The position numbers and the translations under genes are program-made. Below the pieces are notes generated by a model. It did not search any database, was not told the origin of the DNA, and saw nothing but the letters and a program-made list of their open reading frames with translations. From a virus, in the IMG/VR virus record IMGVR_UViG_3300044846_005100, positions 1 to 64,000 of that record: 64,000 nt of DNA, one strand, 5' to 3'. Shown piece by piece: positions 14,273 to 20,640 of this stretch. Position 1 is the first letter of the stretch. Each line of letters begins with the position of its first letter.

Positions 14273-14572
14273 TTAATCCAAAAATTGCTTATATCTTGCA
14301 AGGAGATCGATTCGCAAGTCTCGGATCGCAGCACATTTCTCGTACTCTTCGATCTCGACAAAGCGCCCCTCCAATTGATCCAATTCGATAAGATGCTCTT
14401 GACACTCCTGTCTCAAGTAGTCAGGTCGGCCGCTAAAATATTCCAGAGCCTCGCTTAGTCTAGACTCATACTCGTCTTCGAGAGTCCATTGGAAAAAATA
14501 GATTCCATCACTGTTTAATACAATCTCCGATTCTAGATCGCGTGCCCACTCTTGAAAAGGTTTCTTTATCAT
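14273..14572 (-). CDS. Hypothetical protein with UVR-like C-terminal motif (99 aa)
   Basis: The C-terminal half carries EIEEYEKCAAIRDLRIDLL, the same motif as at 2477-2734 and 4076-4402. The N-terminal half is acidic and unrecognised. Overlaps the upstream gene by 4 nt. Confidence 0.65.
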   Translation of the reverse strand: MIKKPFQEWARDLESEIVLNSDGIYFFQWTLEDEYESRLSEALEYFSGRPDYLRQECQEHLIELDQLEGRFVEIEEYEKCAAIRDLRIDLLARYKQFLD

Positions 14573-14760
14573 CTCAATTCGGTTAATAATAATTTACCAT
14601 CGTGTAGGATTGACTTTACCGTGACTGTCCTGTCACCGTCTCTCCATCTGATACACAGGATTCCCAAGTCAGGAGACTCGTCAAGTATCTGTAAATCTTT
14701 GATATCGGGTACTACACCGTCGTAGTATTGGTCTAATATAGTTTGGATCTGTGCTTCCAT
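14569..14760 (-). CDS. Hypothetical acidic protein (63 aa)
   Basis: Not recognised. The ATG at 14760 (MEAQIQTILDQYYDG) is preferred; the longer frame would extend into the upstream terminator. Confidence 0.6.
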   Translation of the reverse strand: MEAQIQTILDQYYDGVVPDIKDLQILDESPDLGILCIRWRDGDRTVTVKSILHDGKLLLTELR

Positions 14761-14807
14761 AGTCGGTCTCCTTTTTATTATATACTCCAAATTGAGGGCA
14801 GGTTCCA

Positions 14808-14833
14808 TAAAAAAATCCGGACTTGCCGGATTC
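14808..14833 (-). terminator. Intrinsic terminator
   Basis: Minus strand AATCCGGCAAGTCCGGATT hairpin with seven Ts, between the 14853-15065 and 14569-14760 genes. Readthrough would be needed for the latter unless it has its own start. Confidence 0.75.
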
Positions 14834-14852
14834 TTGTCGGGTTGAGGTGTCT

Positions 14853-15065
14853 CTAATCTTCAAGTAGATCGTTGACTTCTAACTCAAACCAAAATCTCTC
14901 TTTCCATCTGTCAACTGATGCACCTTCAGTATTTACCACTCCCTCTTGAGTCAATCTGGATAGGACGATGATTCCTCTATTTAAGTTATCGCTCGCTACC
15001 TCTTTATTACCCATTACCAATGCCTCTTTAGCATTCATCATTAATTCTTTTACATTAGCTTTCAT
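14853..15065 (-). CDS. Hypothetical helical protein (70 aa)
   Basis: Not recognised. Helical N-terminal half (ELMMNAKEALVMGNKEVA) resembling a single TPR-like hairpin; acidic end. Confidence 0.65.
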   Translation of the reverse strand: MKANVKELMMNAKEALVMGNKEVASDNLNRGIIVLSRLTQEGVVNTEGASVDRWKERFWFELEVNDLLED

Positions 15066-15080
15066 AATCTTCTTTGTTTT

Positions 15081-15122
15081 AAGTTATAAGTAAATATAAC
15101 CAATCTTTTTAAACCTGTGAGA
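15081..15122 (-). promoter_or_regulatory. Early promoter cassette
   Basis: Minus strand TATATTTACTTATAACTT before the ATG at 15065. The -33 block is poorly conserved. Confidence 0.7.
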
Positions 15123-15200
15123 AAAAACTAAAAATAATTTTAAAAAAGACGGGAGACGCGATAGTCAGGTCTTGATCAAAAAAAGGTGACTACGGAGTAA

Positions 15201-15228
15201 ACAACAAAGGGCTGGCACAAGCCAACCC
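15201..15228 (-). terminator. Intrinsic terminator
   Basis: Minus strand GGGGTTGGCTTGTGCCAGCCC hairpin followed by TTTGTTG and then the GTTTACTCCGTAGTC motif. Confidence 0.75.
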
Positions 15229-15256
15229 CAAGTCTCTAAACGGAGTATTGAATCCT

Positions 15257-15562
15257 TTATCGTTCCAATATCACGAAGCTTCCAAAGTACCGGTCGAATA
15301 CTTGCACCGCATTCTCATAGTCTGATGAGGTCATCTCTGCAATCACTTGATCTGCCAAGTTTTCAGGAAAAGCTTTGGTATCTGCTAGACCTAGCTCTAG
15401 TAGAATCCTATTCTGTTCACGATTAGTGTGCATCTCCTCCTCATACAGGTCCTTTACGTGGCGACTCAGTTGACGAGCGTATCCCATTAGCACAAATACG
15501 TTTCCGTCAGGTCCAGTAAGATCGATTACTAGTTCCTTCTGTTCTCTCTTTTTTCTTATCAT
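15257..15562 (-). CDS. Hypothetical phage protein (101 aa)
   Basis: Starts MIRKKREQKELVIDLTGPDGNVFVLM, with a helical middle. The 'DLTGPDGNxFxLMG' opening looks like phage accessory proteins of unknown function. It follows its neighbour by 1 nt. Confidence 0.65.
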   Translation of the reverse strand: MIRKKREQKELVIDLTGPDGNVFVLMGYARQLSRHVKDLYEEEMHTNREQNRILLELGLADTKAFPENLADQVIAEMTSSDYENAVQVFDRYFGSFVILER

Positions 15563-15563
15563 C

Positions 15564-15743
15564 TTAGTATCCTCTTTTAATTGTTTGTCTTACTTGTGCA
15601 ACTAATTCTTTCGCCTCTTCTCTAACCACAGTAAGGTCCGCCTCTGGTTTGTAAGTCTTAAAATAACTAACTATTTTTGGAACGTTTAACATTCCGGAGT
15701 TAATCAATTCTACAATCTCTGCTCTGATGTCTGATGTTTTCAT
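15564..15743 (-). CDS. Hypothetical helical protein (59 aa)
   Basis: Not recognised. The start at 15743 (MKTSDIRAEIVEL) lies just after the promoter. Basic C-terminus. Confidence 0.6.
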   Translation of the reverse strand: MKTSDIRAEIVELINSGMLNVPKIVSYFKTYKPEADLTVVREEAKELVAQVRQTIKRGY

Positions 15744-15756
15744 ATCTTTTGTTTTT

Positions 15757-15802
15757 AAGTTATAAGTAAATATAACCAATTTATACAATTCGGTAATGCG
15801 TT
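15757..15802 (-). promoter_or_regulatory. Early promoter cassette, CATTACC type
   Basis: Minus strand AACGCATTACCGAATTG, about 16 nt, TATATTTACTTATAACTT. Confidence 0.7.
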
Positions 15803-15843
15803 TTAGGAATTAAATATCAAGAGACCCGCTTGATCAGGTTACA

Positions 15844-15871
15844 TAAAAAAAGCGAACCGTTAAGTTCGCTC
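15844..15871 (-). terminator. Intrinsic terminator
   Basis: Minus strand AGCGAACTTAACGGTTCGCT hairpin and seven Ts. Second of two successive terminators after the 15985 gene. Confidence 0.8.
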
Positions 15872-15922
15872 TTAATTTCTCCATTAGAGACCTGCTTATG
15901 GGTCTCCAATAGCTACACTATG

Positions 15923-15955
15923 GGAAAAAAGAAAGGCGAGTTTTGAGGCTCGCCA
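15923..15955 (-). terminator. Intrinsic terminator
   Basis: Minus strand GGCGAGCCTCAAAACTCGCC hairpin with a T-rich tail, directly downstream of the 15985-16128 gene. Confidence 0.8.
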
Positions 15956-15984
15956 GTATATTAATTACAAGAAGATTGGGATAC

Positions 15985-16128
15985 TTAGAACTCGAAGCTT
16001 GCAGTGCTATGAACGTTCCCGATAGCGATCTGAACGAACGCGTAGCCAATAGCAAAGATTACCATTGTTCCCAAACAGATACTTAACAATTGTAAGAATC
16101 TTAAAGTTACCATTTCAAAAGTTTTCAT
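15985..16128 (-). CDS. Small membrane protein (47 aa)
   Basis: A 48-codon frame with one long hydrophobic segment (about residues 15-36, LSICLGTMVIFAIGYAFVQI). Behind its own promoter (16143-16190) and ahead of two terminators, so a real gene is likely. Single-pass inner-membrane protein; role unknown. Confidence 0.65.
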   Translation of the reverse strand: MKTFEMVTLRFLQLLSICLGTMVIFAIGYAFVQIAIGNVHSTASFEF

Positions 16129-16142
16129 ATACTTTATGTTTT

Positions 16143-16190
16143 TAAGTTATAAGTAAATATAACTATAATCTTCTAATCGGTAATGCGTTT
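16143..16190 (-). promoter_or_regulatory. Early promoter cassette, CATTACC type
   Basis: Minus strand AACGCATTACCGATTAG, about 16 nt, TATATTTACTTATAACTT. Confidence 0.7.
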
Positions 16191-16229
16191 TGGAATAAAA
16201 AAAGCTGGAGACGCGAGTCAACTAGATCT

Positions 16230-16257
16230 AAAAAAGGCGGGAGTAATTTCCCGCCTT
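16230..16257 (-). terminator. Intrinsic terminator
   Basis: Minus strand GGCGGGAAATTACTCCCGCC hairpin and six Ts. Confidence 0.8.
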
Positions 16258-16259
16258 CC

Positions 16260-16412
16260 TTATTTCCTTTGAGTCCGGTTGTACGCGACTCTTTGGCTTC
16301 GATGCTCCGCTCTTCGTACATCAAGTCTGTATCCGCGTGTCTCTACCCCGTTAGGTACAAGCCGAAGAGCCAGCCTAGCCAGCTCAACGGTAATAAACAT
16401 TCTAATCCCCAT
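16260..16412 (-). CDS. Hypothetical basic protein (50 aa)
   Basis: A 51-codon frame starting MGIRMFITVELARLAL and ending in a basic tail (RRAEHRSQRVAYNRTQRK). It starts 2 nt after the upstream stop and ends at the terminator, which fits a two-gene unit. Confidence 0.5.
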   Translation of the reverse strand: MGIRMFITVELARLALRLVPNGVETRGYRLDVRRAEHRSQRVAYNRTQRK

Positions 16413-16414
16413 AC

Positions 16415-16555
16415 CTATGATTCTAACTCCTCTTTAATATCCTCCTTTAACATCCACAAGAATCCAGGAGCAAGTCCTAATAATCCCCAATCATTACCGA
16501 AAGCAACCAATACTAATCCTGTCATCAGCGCTACCATAGTTAAAAATGTTTTCAT
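16415..16555 (-). CDS. Small membrane protein (46 aa)
   Basis: A 47-codon frame with a hydrophobic segment at about residues 4-35 and an acidic tail. First gene after the promoter at 16570-16619. Confidence 0.6.
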   Translation of the reverse strand: MKTFLTMVALMTGLVLVAFGNDWGLLGLAPGFLWMLKEDIKEELES

Positions 16556-16569
16556 AATCCTTTTGTTAT

Positions 16570-16619
16570 TAAGTTATATAGTAAATATAACTATAATACT
16601 CTAATCGGTAATGCGTTTT
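16570..16619 (-). promoter_or_regulatory. Early promoter cassette, CATTACC type
   Basis: Minus strand AACGCATTACCGATTAG, about 16 nt, TATATTTACTATATAACTT. Confidence 0.7.
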
Positions 16620-16692
16620 CTAAACTAAATAGCTAGAGAGTACTCGTCATTCTTAGCCTAGCAAAAAGCTGTACTCCCCGCGAACCGAGCCT

Positions 16693-16730
16693 GATAGTAA
16701 ATATAACCAATCTATTCTAATCCCGACAAC
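16693..16730 (-). promoter_or_regulatory. Orphan early promoter cassette
   Basis: Minus strand TTGTCGGGATTAG, 20-21 nt, TATATTTACTATCAGG. No coding frame follows before the next cassette at 16619, so it either reinforces that promoter or makes a short RNA. Confidence 0.6.
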
Positions 16731-16766
16731 TTGCCTAGCATAAAAGTCTAGAGACCAGAAAAGGGG

Positions 16767-16842
16767 TTAGCATCCGCAAGACATCCACTTTTTCCAAGAC
16801 TCCTACCAGGATCTAGTCGGTCTCCTCGAATTCCAAACGGAC
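16767..16842. repeat. Dispersed repeat copy 2
   Basis: Imperfect match to 12712-12784 (TTAGCATCCGC, TTTTTCCAAGAC, then GGTCTCC and GAATTCC). Confidence 0.55.
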
Positions 16843-16860
16843 TAGAGACGCTTATCACTG

Positions 16861-16956
16861 GTCTAGCTAAGCGCAAGAGACACTAAGCAACAGACTAGCT
16901 AAGCGTAAGAGACACTAAGCAACAGACTAGCTAAGCGCAAGAGACACTTGTGCACA
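16861..16956. repeat. 32-bp tandem repeat, three copies
   Basis: Units at 16861-16892, 16893-16924 and 16925-16956. Each runs G(A/T)CTAGCTAAGCG then AAGAGACAC and ends CA. The third diverges at its end (TTGTGCACA). Each unit contains the AGAGACAC block also found upstream of early promoter cassettes. Confidence 0.9.
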
Positions 16957-17685
16957 GACTAGCAAGCTTGGCTAAGGGGTCAAGAGTCTAGCAGAGACGC
17001 GATTGGATTAATCTTGGCCACGCCAACCGGCAGACTGGCCAAGCTGACCTGGCCAGAGACCGGATTGGATTAATCTTTGCCCCAAGCGAGTGCCCTGCCG
17101 AGCGCCTGAGACCGGACTAATAGACAGCTAGCTGGCCCGGCTAGCCGAACTGCAGCTCCAGGTACGGTCCTGGCCAGGAGTCATGGACCAGCCGGCCAGA
17201 ATAGGCTCCTGGAGGTACTTTTTCAGCCCCTGGAGGCCCCTGGGAGCGCCTGGCCGAGCGCCTACCAGGACAGACTAGATAGGCTAGATAGACTAGCTAG
17301 CAATTTCGAGTTAAATTTTGTAACTATAGGCCATCCTGGCCCCGAAAATGTGAGCCCTCACCGGGCCCCGAGAATCCCCCATGGCTAGGAGCCCTTCCCC
17401 AGCCTTTTTCTCTCCCCTATTTTAATCTATATTGGAACCTGGGTATAATAACTAGGTAATGGAGAGTGATTCCTCTGTTTTCATTTATATTTTTAATGGT
17501 TTATTAGGTAAGAGGATACCCTGGGTCTATTAGACTCGGGGTTTCTTGTTTCTCTCCCGTGTACGTGTACACCCCTTATAATTATAGAGCACTGCAAATT
17601 TTGTGACCTCACCCCCTTGGATAAGTGTCCCCTCTCCACCGGGAAAAAAATCCCCCAGGAATTTTTAATTTGGTACCAGCCTTTT

Positions 17686-17703
17686 GTATAAATAACTAAA
17701 AAA
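17686..17703 (+). promoter_or_regulatory. Late-type promoter TATAAATAACTAAAA
   Basis: TATAAATA core 15 nt before the ATG at 17710. Confidence 0.6.
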
Positions 17704-17709
17704 TAGATT

Positions 17710-18048
17710 ATGATGAAGAATCAAATTAAAAAGTTTGGACAATTCTTGAACGAGTCAGACCATGAATATAGATATAAGGGAGCATTCGGCGGGGATCTTG
17801 GCAGAAAACACAAAGGAATCGCAGTATGGGAAACCGGTGACGGCGTTGGCGGTACCAGCTGGTCAATGGTCTCTTTTGGTGGAGAGAGTATCGATATTGA
17901 AGAGGGCGAAGATGACTATACTGAAGACGGCGAGTTTTTAGGCTACGACAAGATCTTTAGAGCGGCTGCTGAACTTGGTGCAAACTCTGATATGGTATAC
18001 GATATTGCCAATGACGAGATGCTACATGCAGACAGCGGGAGAGACTAG
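17710..18048 (+). CDS. Virion-cargo protein with capsid-targeting signal (112 aa)
   Basis: The N-terminus KKFGQFLNES matches the F-x-x-F-(I/L/V)-N-E capsid-targeting signal shared by the neighbouring genes. Predicted cleavage after Glu15 leaves an acidic, Gly-rich domain (GVGGTSWSMVSFGGES, EEGEDDYTEDGEF). First gene of the rightward cargo cluster, behind a late-type promoter and followed by a hairpin terminator. Mature function unknown. Confidence 0.75.
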   Translation: MMKNQIKKFGQFLNESDHEYRYKGAFGGDLGRKHKGIAVWETGDGVGGTSWSMVSFGGESIDIEEGEDDYTEDGEFLGYDKIFRAAAELGANSDMVYDIANDEMLHADSGRD

Positions 18049-18064
18049 AAGATTATAACAGACT

Positions 18065-18093
18065 AGGGGCTGCTGATTGGCGGCCCTTTGTGG
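18065..18093 (+). terminator. Probable intrinsic terminator
   Basis: GGGCTGC/GCGGCCC hairpin followed by TTTGTGG, just after the 17710-18048 gene. Confidence 0.6.
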
Positions 18094-18114
18094 TATTCAC
18101 TGGATTTCCCCCTT

Positions 18115-18126
18115 GATAAATAAACT
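18115..18126 (+). promoter_or_regulatory. Late-type promoter GATAAATAAAC
   Basis: GATAAATA 7 nt before the ATG at 18130. Confidence 0.55.
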
Positions 18127-18129
18127 TGC

Positions 18130-18762
18130 ATGAAACATATTACTAAATATAGAGACTTTAGGGTGGTTCGAGAGTCTGAAGGGGATCTAGATCAGGAGAT
18201 GGAAGATCTTAAACAACTGGTCGATCTAGGTTTTGCCGAGCCTGGTGAACTTAAGGCAATGCACCGCCAAAAATATGGTACATCGCGTAGGGAAGAATTC
18301 CTTGCCTTGTTAAGAGGGGTATTTGCTGAGCTGGGTATTACTCCAACTGACTACACTACTGCTCGTCAAGAGAAGAACGGTACCTTCTACTTTCAATTGA
18401 CCCCGGCCCAGGTGGAAGAGATACTCTTTAGGTATCCGCTACCTCCAGGCTTAACGGGTAAACAGCTTTCCCGTATGGGGAGGTTAATGCGCGAGATGGA
18501 GCCCCTTCGTGATCTCCTCCGTGCCAAGACTGGCATTAATACTTTTCAAAACAGATACGGCGATCCAGGTAGATCTAGTCAATTCCAGTATTTTGTCTAT
18601 CCTCAAGATATCCGAACTGCTGCATACGATCGGCACCCTAACTCTTCGGGTTTTGTAAAGTTCGACGGTCAACTACCGGCCGACGAGATCCTGGCACGAT
18701 TTATCTATCAGCTTGCACTGGACGCCCATCCTTGGACAATTCGTCAGGCTCAGCAAAGATAA
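18130..18762 (+). CDS. Virion-cargo protein with capsid-targeting signal (210 aa)
   Basis: Starts MKHITKYRDFRVVRESEGD: the Y-x-x-F-...-V-R-E arrangement fits a diverged capsid-targeting signal with cleavage after Glu16. The segment DQEMEDLKQLVDLG is similar to NQKIEDLRQLAELG in the 21127-21690 protein, so the two may be paralogues. The rest is unrecognised, with a basic middle and a helical C-terminus. The stop codon lies inside the next late promoter. Confidence 0.7.
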   Translation: MKHITKYRDFRVVRESEGDLDQEMEDLKQLVDLGFAEPGELKAMHRQKYGTSRREEFLALLRGVFAELGITPTDYTTARQEKNGTFYFQLTPAQVEEILFRYPLPPGLTGKQLSRMGRLMREMEPLRDLLRAKTGINTFQNRYGDPGRSSQFQYFVYPQDIRTAAYDRHPNSSGFVKFDGQLPADEILARFIYQLALDAHPWTIRQAQQR

Positions 18763-18775
18763 ATAATAAAAATTA
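18758..18775 (+). promoter_or_regulatory. Late-type promoter GATAAATAATAAAAA
   Basis: Overlaps the stop of the preceding gene and lies 11-28 nt before the ATG at 18786. Confidence 0.65.
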
Positions 18776-18785
18776 CCCAACCCTG

Positions 18786-19391
18786 ATGCTAAAATCATTC
18801 AATGAGTTTATTAACGAGGCCACCATTACAGCCAGCCCAGCAGATGCTGGTAATCTAGTTGGCATACTTAAAAAATATGTTGGTAAGAGGGAAGAGGGCA
18901 ATAATGCTGGCGAGATGGTCAAAGGTTTCCTTAAGTCAGTTGGACTCGGTACAGGTAATCCTTGGTGTATGGCATTTGTCTATGCAATCTTTGAAGAATT
19001 CTGTAAGAGCAAGTCACTAACTAGTCCACTATACAAAACTGGTGCAGTACTTACCTTTTGGAACGAGTCCAAGAAGAGGAGTCCCGAAAGTTGTATCGAT
19101 GCTAAGGCAGCAATTGCTGACCCTTCACTAGTAAAACCTGGACAGATTTTTATCAAGTCACGTACAGGCGGCGGTCATACGGGTATTGTGGTTAAAGTTG
19201 AGGGAGACTCCTTTGTTTCAGTTGATGGTAACTCTTCTGATCAGGTAAAATTAAATCGCTATAAGATTGCTAATATGCTAGGTTTCGTAGATCACTTTAA
19301 AAATCCTGAACTTTCAAATGGTATTGCCTCCCTAGCAGGTAGCATGATTTCAACAACTGCTCCAACTCAAGGAGGAGGAAAAGAGGTATAA
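18786..19391 (+). CDS. Capsid-targeted CHAP-type peptidoglycan hydrolase
   Basis: The ATG at 18786 gives MLKSFNEFINEA, a capsid-targeting signal with predicted cleavage after Glu11. A longer frame from 18732 would hide this signal and cross the promoter. Residues about 25-175 form a CHAP-like domain. The catalytic Cys is in NPWCMAFVYAIF (Cys61) and the His in GGGHTGIVVKV (His131), followed by FVSVDGNSS. CHAP enzymes are cysteine amidases or peptidases that cut peptidoglycan. Being packaged rather than secreted suggests a role at DNA entry or delivery into the host. 201 aa. Confidence 0.8.
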   Translation: MLKSFNEFINEATITASPADAGNLVGILKKYVGKREEGNNAGEMVKGFLKSVGLGTGNPWCMAFVYAIFEEFCKSKSLTSPLYKTGAVLTFWNESKKRSPESCIDAKAAIADPSLVKPGQIFIKSRTGGGHTGIVVKVEGDSFVSVDGNSSDQVKLNRYKIANMLGFVDHFKNPELSNGIASLAGSMISTTAPTQGGGKEV

Positions 19392-19396
19392 TTAGG

Positions 19397-19594
19397 ATGG
19401 ACGGAGTATTTAGCGGTAATGTAATTAAGCACAGTGACTCGACTAAACGCGAAGTTCAATATGGGCCCCTGCCTACCCCTAAGATAGAGGATCCCCTAGA
19501 TAAATTAGCTAAAGCGACAATGGGTTCTTTCCCATACGAGGCAAATGGAGTAGTTGAGTGGAGACCTGAAAATATCCAGTTCCTAGGAAGTTAA
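19397..19594 (+). CDS. Hypothetical protein (65 aa)
   Basis: Not recognised. Starts MDGVFSGNVIKHSDS, 5 nt after the CHAP gene, so probably co-expressed. No capsid-targeting signal. Pro-rich middle. Confidence 0.65.
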   Translation: MDGVFSGNVIKHSDSTKREVQYGPLPTPKIEDPLDKLAKATMGSFPYEANGVVEWRPENIQFLGS

Positions 19595-19608
19595 AATAAT
19601 TCAGTATT

Positions 19609-19836
19609 ATGCAGGACGTAATCAAACTCTATTCCCAATTTATTAATGAAGCCAAGTCAATTAAGGATCTCTCGACCAGGGATGAGAGACCTATGGTAAA
19701 GGGAATTGCCCAGATTCTTAGAGGAGTTAAGGACAAGGAGAATCGTCAGTCACTAGCAGATAAACAGGTCAAACAATTTAAGAAGGAAGGAATCAGGTTT
19801 GACTATGCTGAGTTTTTTAAGCTGTGTGGCTTATAG
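19609..19836 (+). CDS. Virion-cargo protein with capsid-targeting signal (75 aa)
   Basis: The N-terminus IKLYSQFINEA is a clear capsid-targeting signal. The mature part is a basic helical protein (KGIAQILRGVKDKENRQ, KQVKQFKKEG). Small basic internal proteins are typical of T4-type phages. Its 3' end overlaps the convergent methylglyoxal synthase gene by 20 nt. Confidence 0.8.
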   Translation: MQDVIKLYSQFINEAKSIKDLSTRDERPMVKGIAQILRGVKDKENRQSLADKQVKQFKKEGIRFDYAEFFKLCGL

Positions 19837-20188
19837 CTCTTATCATAAGTTCAGCAGTCGCTGGATTAGTTGCAATCGGCACATTATACACATTACAGAG
19901 TCTCAATAACATTTGTACGTCAACCTCATGCGCATGACTTGTTAGAGGATCAATAAAGAAGAATACTAGATCAATTTGACTATCTACAATCATTGATGCT
20001 ATTTGAGCGTCCCCTCCTTTTGGACCAGACTCCTTCTTATTTACCTTAAGTCCAGCAGACTCTAGATGTAGGCCAGTCGTGCCAGTACTTGTAATTTCAA
20101 CTGATTGAAAAAATTCTTTATTCTTCATTGCGAAGCCGACCATTTCAGCTTTTTTGTGGTCGTGTGCGATTATTGATATCTTCATCAT
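19817..20188 (-). CDS. mgsA: Methylglyoxal synthase
   Basis: A 123-residue protein matching methylglyoxal synthase over its whole length. It has SIIAHDHKKAEMV at the start, TGTTG (36-40), ESGPKGGDAQIASMI (54-67), FFIDPLTSHAHEVDV (77-91) and LCNVYNVPIATNPATAEL. The residues corresponding to the E. coli active site (His9, Asp60, Asp80, His87, Asp90 here) are present, so it is probably active. The enzyme turns dihydroxyacetone phosphate into methylglyoxal and phosphate. It is on the minus strand among plus-strand cargo genes. A phage copy is unusual; phosphate release, metabolic diversion or a toxic electrophile are possible roles (inference). Confidence 0.92.
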   Translation of the reverse strand: MMKISIIAHDHKKAEMVGFAMKNKEFFQSVEITSTGTTGLHLESAGLKVNKKESGPKGGDAQIASMIVDSQIDLVFFFIDPLTSHAHEVDVQMLLRLCNVYNVPIATNPATAELMIRAISHTA

Positions 20189-20236
20189 ATAGTTTTATAC
20201 TTTGACTCCTTTAAAAGTTTAGGGGATATTTTATCA

Positions 20237-20252
20237 GATAAATAATAAGAAA
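20237..20252 (+). promoter_or_regulatory. Late-type promoter GATAAATAATAAGAAA
   Basis: GATAAATAATA core about 10 nt before the ATG at 20259. Confidence 0.65.
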
Positions 20253-20258
20253 GATATA

Positions 20259-20621
20259 ATGGAAGACTTAATCAAGGCATATTCACTCTTTATTAATGAA
20301 GCTAAAACTCAGAATTCTACCTTTGAAGAGTTTGCACAAGCTCGTCTTGAAGGAGCGACTAAAATCTCAGATGCAGCTAAGGCAAAAGGAGGATCTGCTC
20401 TACTCACATATCAACATTTTGTTGTAAAACTTCCGTATTACAAGAAGGCAGCCTCTGGCAAGTTTGATGAAAAATCACTTGTTTCTGAACTCGGTTCTCT
20501 AGTAAAAGAATTATCTCGCGGAACTTCCGGTAAGATCAAATTAGAACAGACTGCGTTTCAGCGACTTGTTGGCAAGATAGAGGTGATTGGCGAATTACTT
20601 ATAAGAGCTAAGAATAAATAA
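20259..20621 (+). CDS. Virion-cargo protein with capsid-targeting signal (120 aa)
   Basis: The N-terminus IKAYSLFINEA is a clear capsid-targeting signal. The mature part is basic and helical (SLVKELSRGTSGKIKLEQT, LLIRAKNK), as in T4 internal proteins. Own late promoter. Confidence 0.8.
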   Translation: MEDLIKAYSLFINEAKTQNSTFEEFAQARLEGATKISDAAKAKGGSALLTYQHFVVKLPYYKKAASGKFDEKSLVSELGSLVKELSRGTSGKIKLEQTAFQRLVGKIEVIGELLIRAKNK

Positions 20622-20640
20622 AAATAAAATTAGGATACTA

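Larger units (their letters stand above)
16640..17685. other. Non-coding divergence region, candidate origin or control region
   Basis: About 1 kb with no plausible gene between leftward early genes and rightward cargo genes. It holds a promoter cassette with no following gene (16693-16730), a dispersed repeat (16767-16842), three 32-bp tandem repeats (16861-16956), a GC-rich zone dense in CTAG and GGCCAG/CCTGG (about 16980-17300), and a hairpin-like GGGTCTATTAGACTC at about 17523-17537. A replication origin, packaging site or genome-end region are all possible; none is shown. Confidence 0.6.

Noticed and set aside
78-15788. Apparent shared N-terminus 'VIFTYNLK' in many small proteins
   Set aside because: It is the translation of the promoter cassette (GTTATATTTACTTATAACTTAAA). 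Downstream ATGs after the promoter give the real starts, so these frames were shortened.
16269-16604. 111-aa plus-strand frame over the small membrane genes
   Set aside because: It is antisense to two promoter-linked minus-strand genes and crosses a promoter cassette.
16861-16956. Three 32-bp repeats considered as a CRISPR array
   Set aside because: The repeats are directly tandem with no spacers, so they are a simple tandem repeat.
17340-17560. rRNA fragment or plasmid-type origin in the GC-rich non-coding zone
   Set aside because: No rRNA signature, no DnaA-box cluster or recognisable initiator sites.
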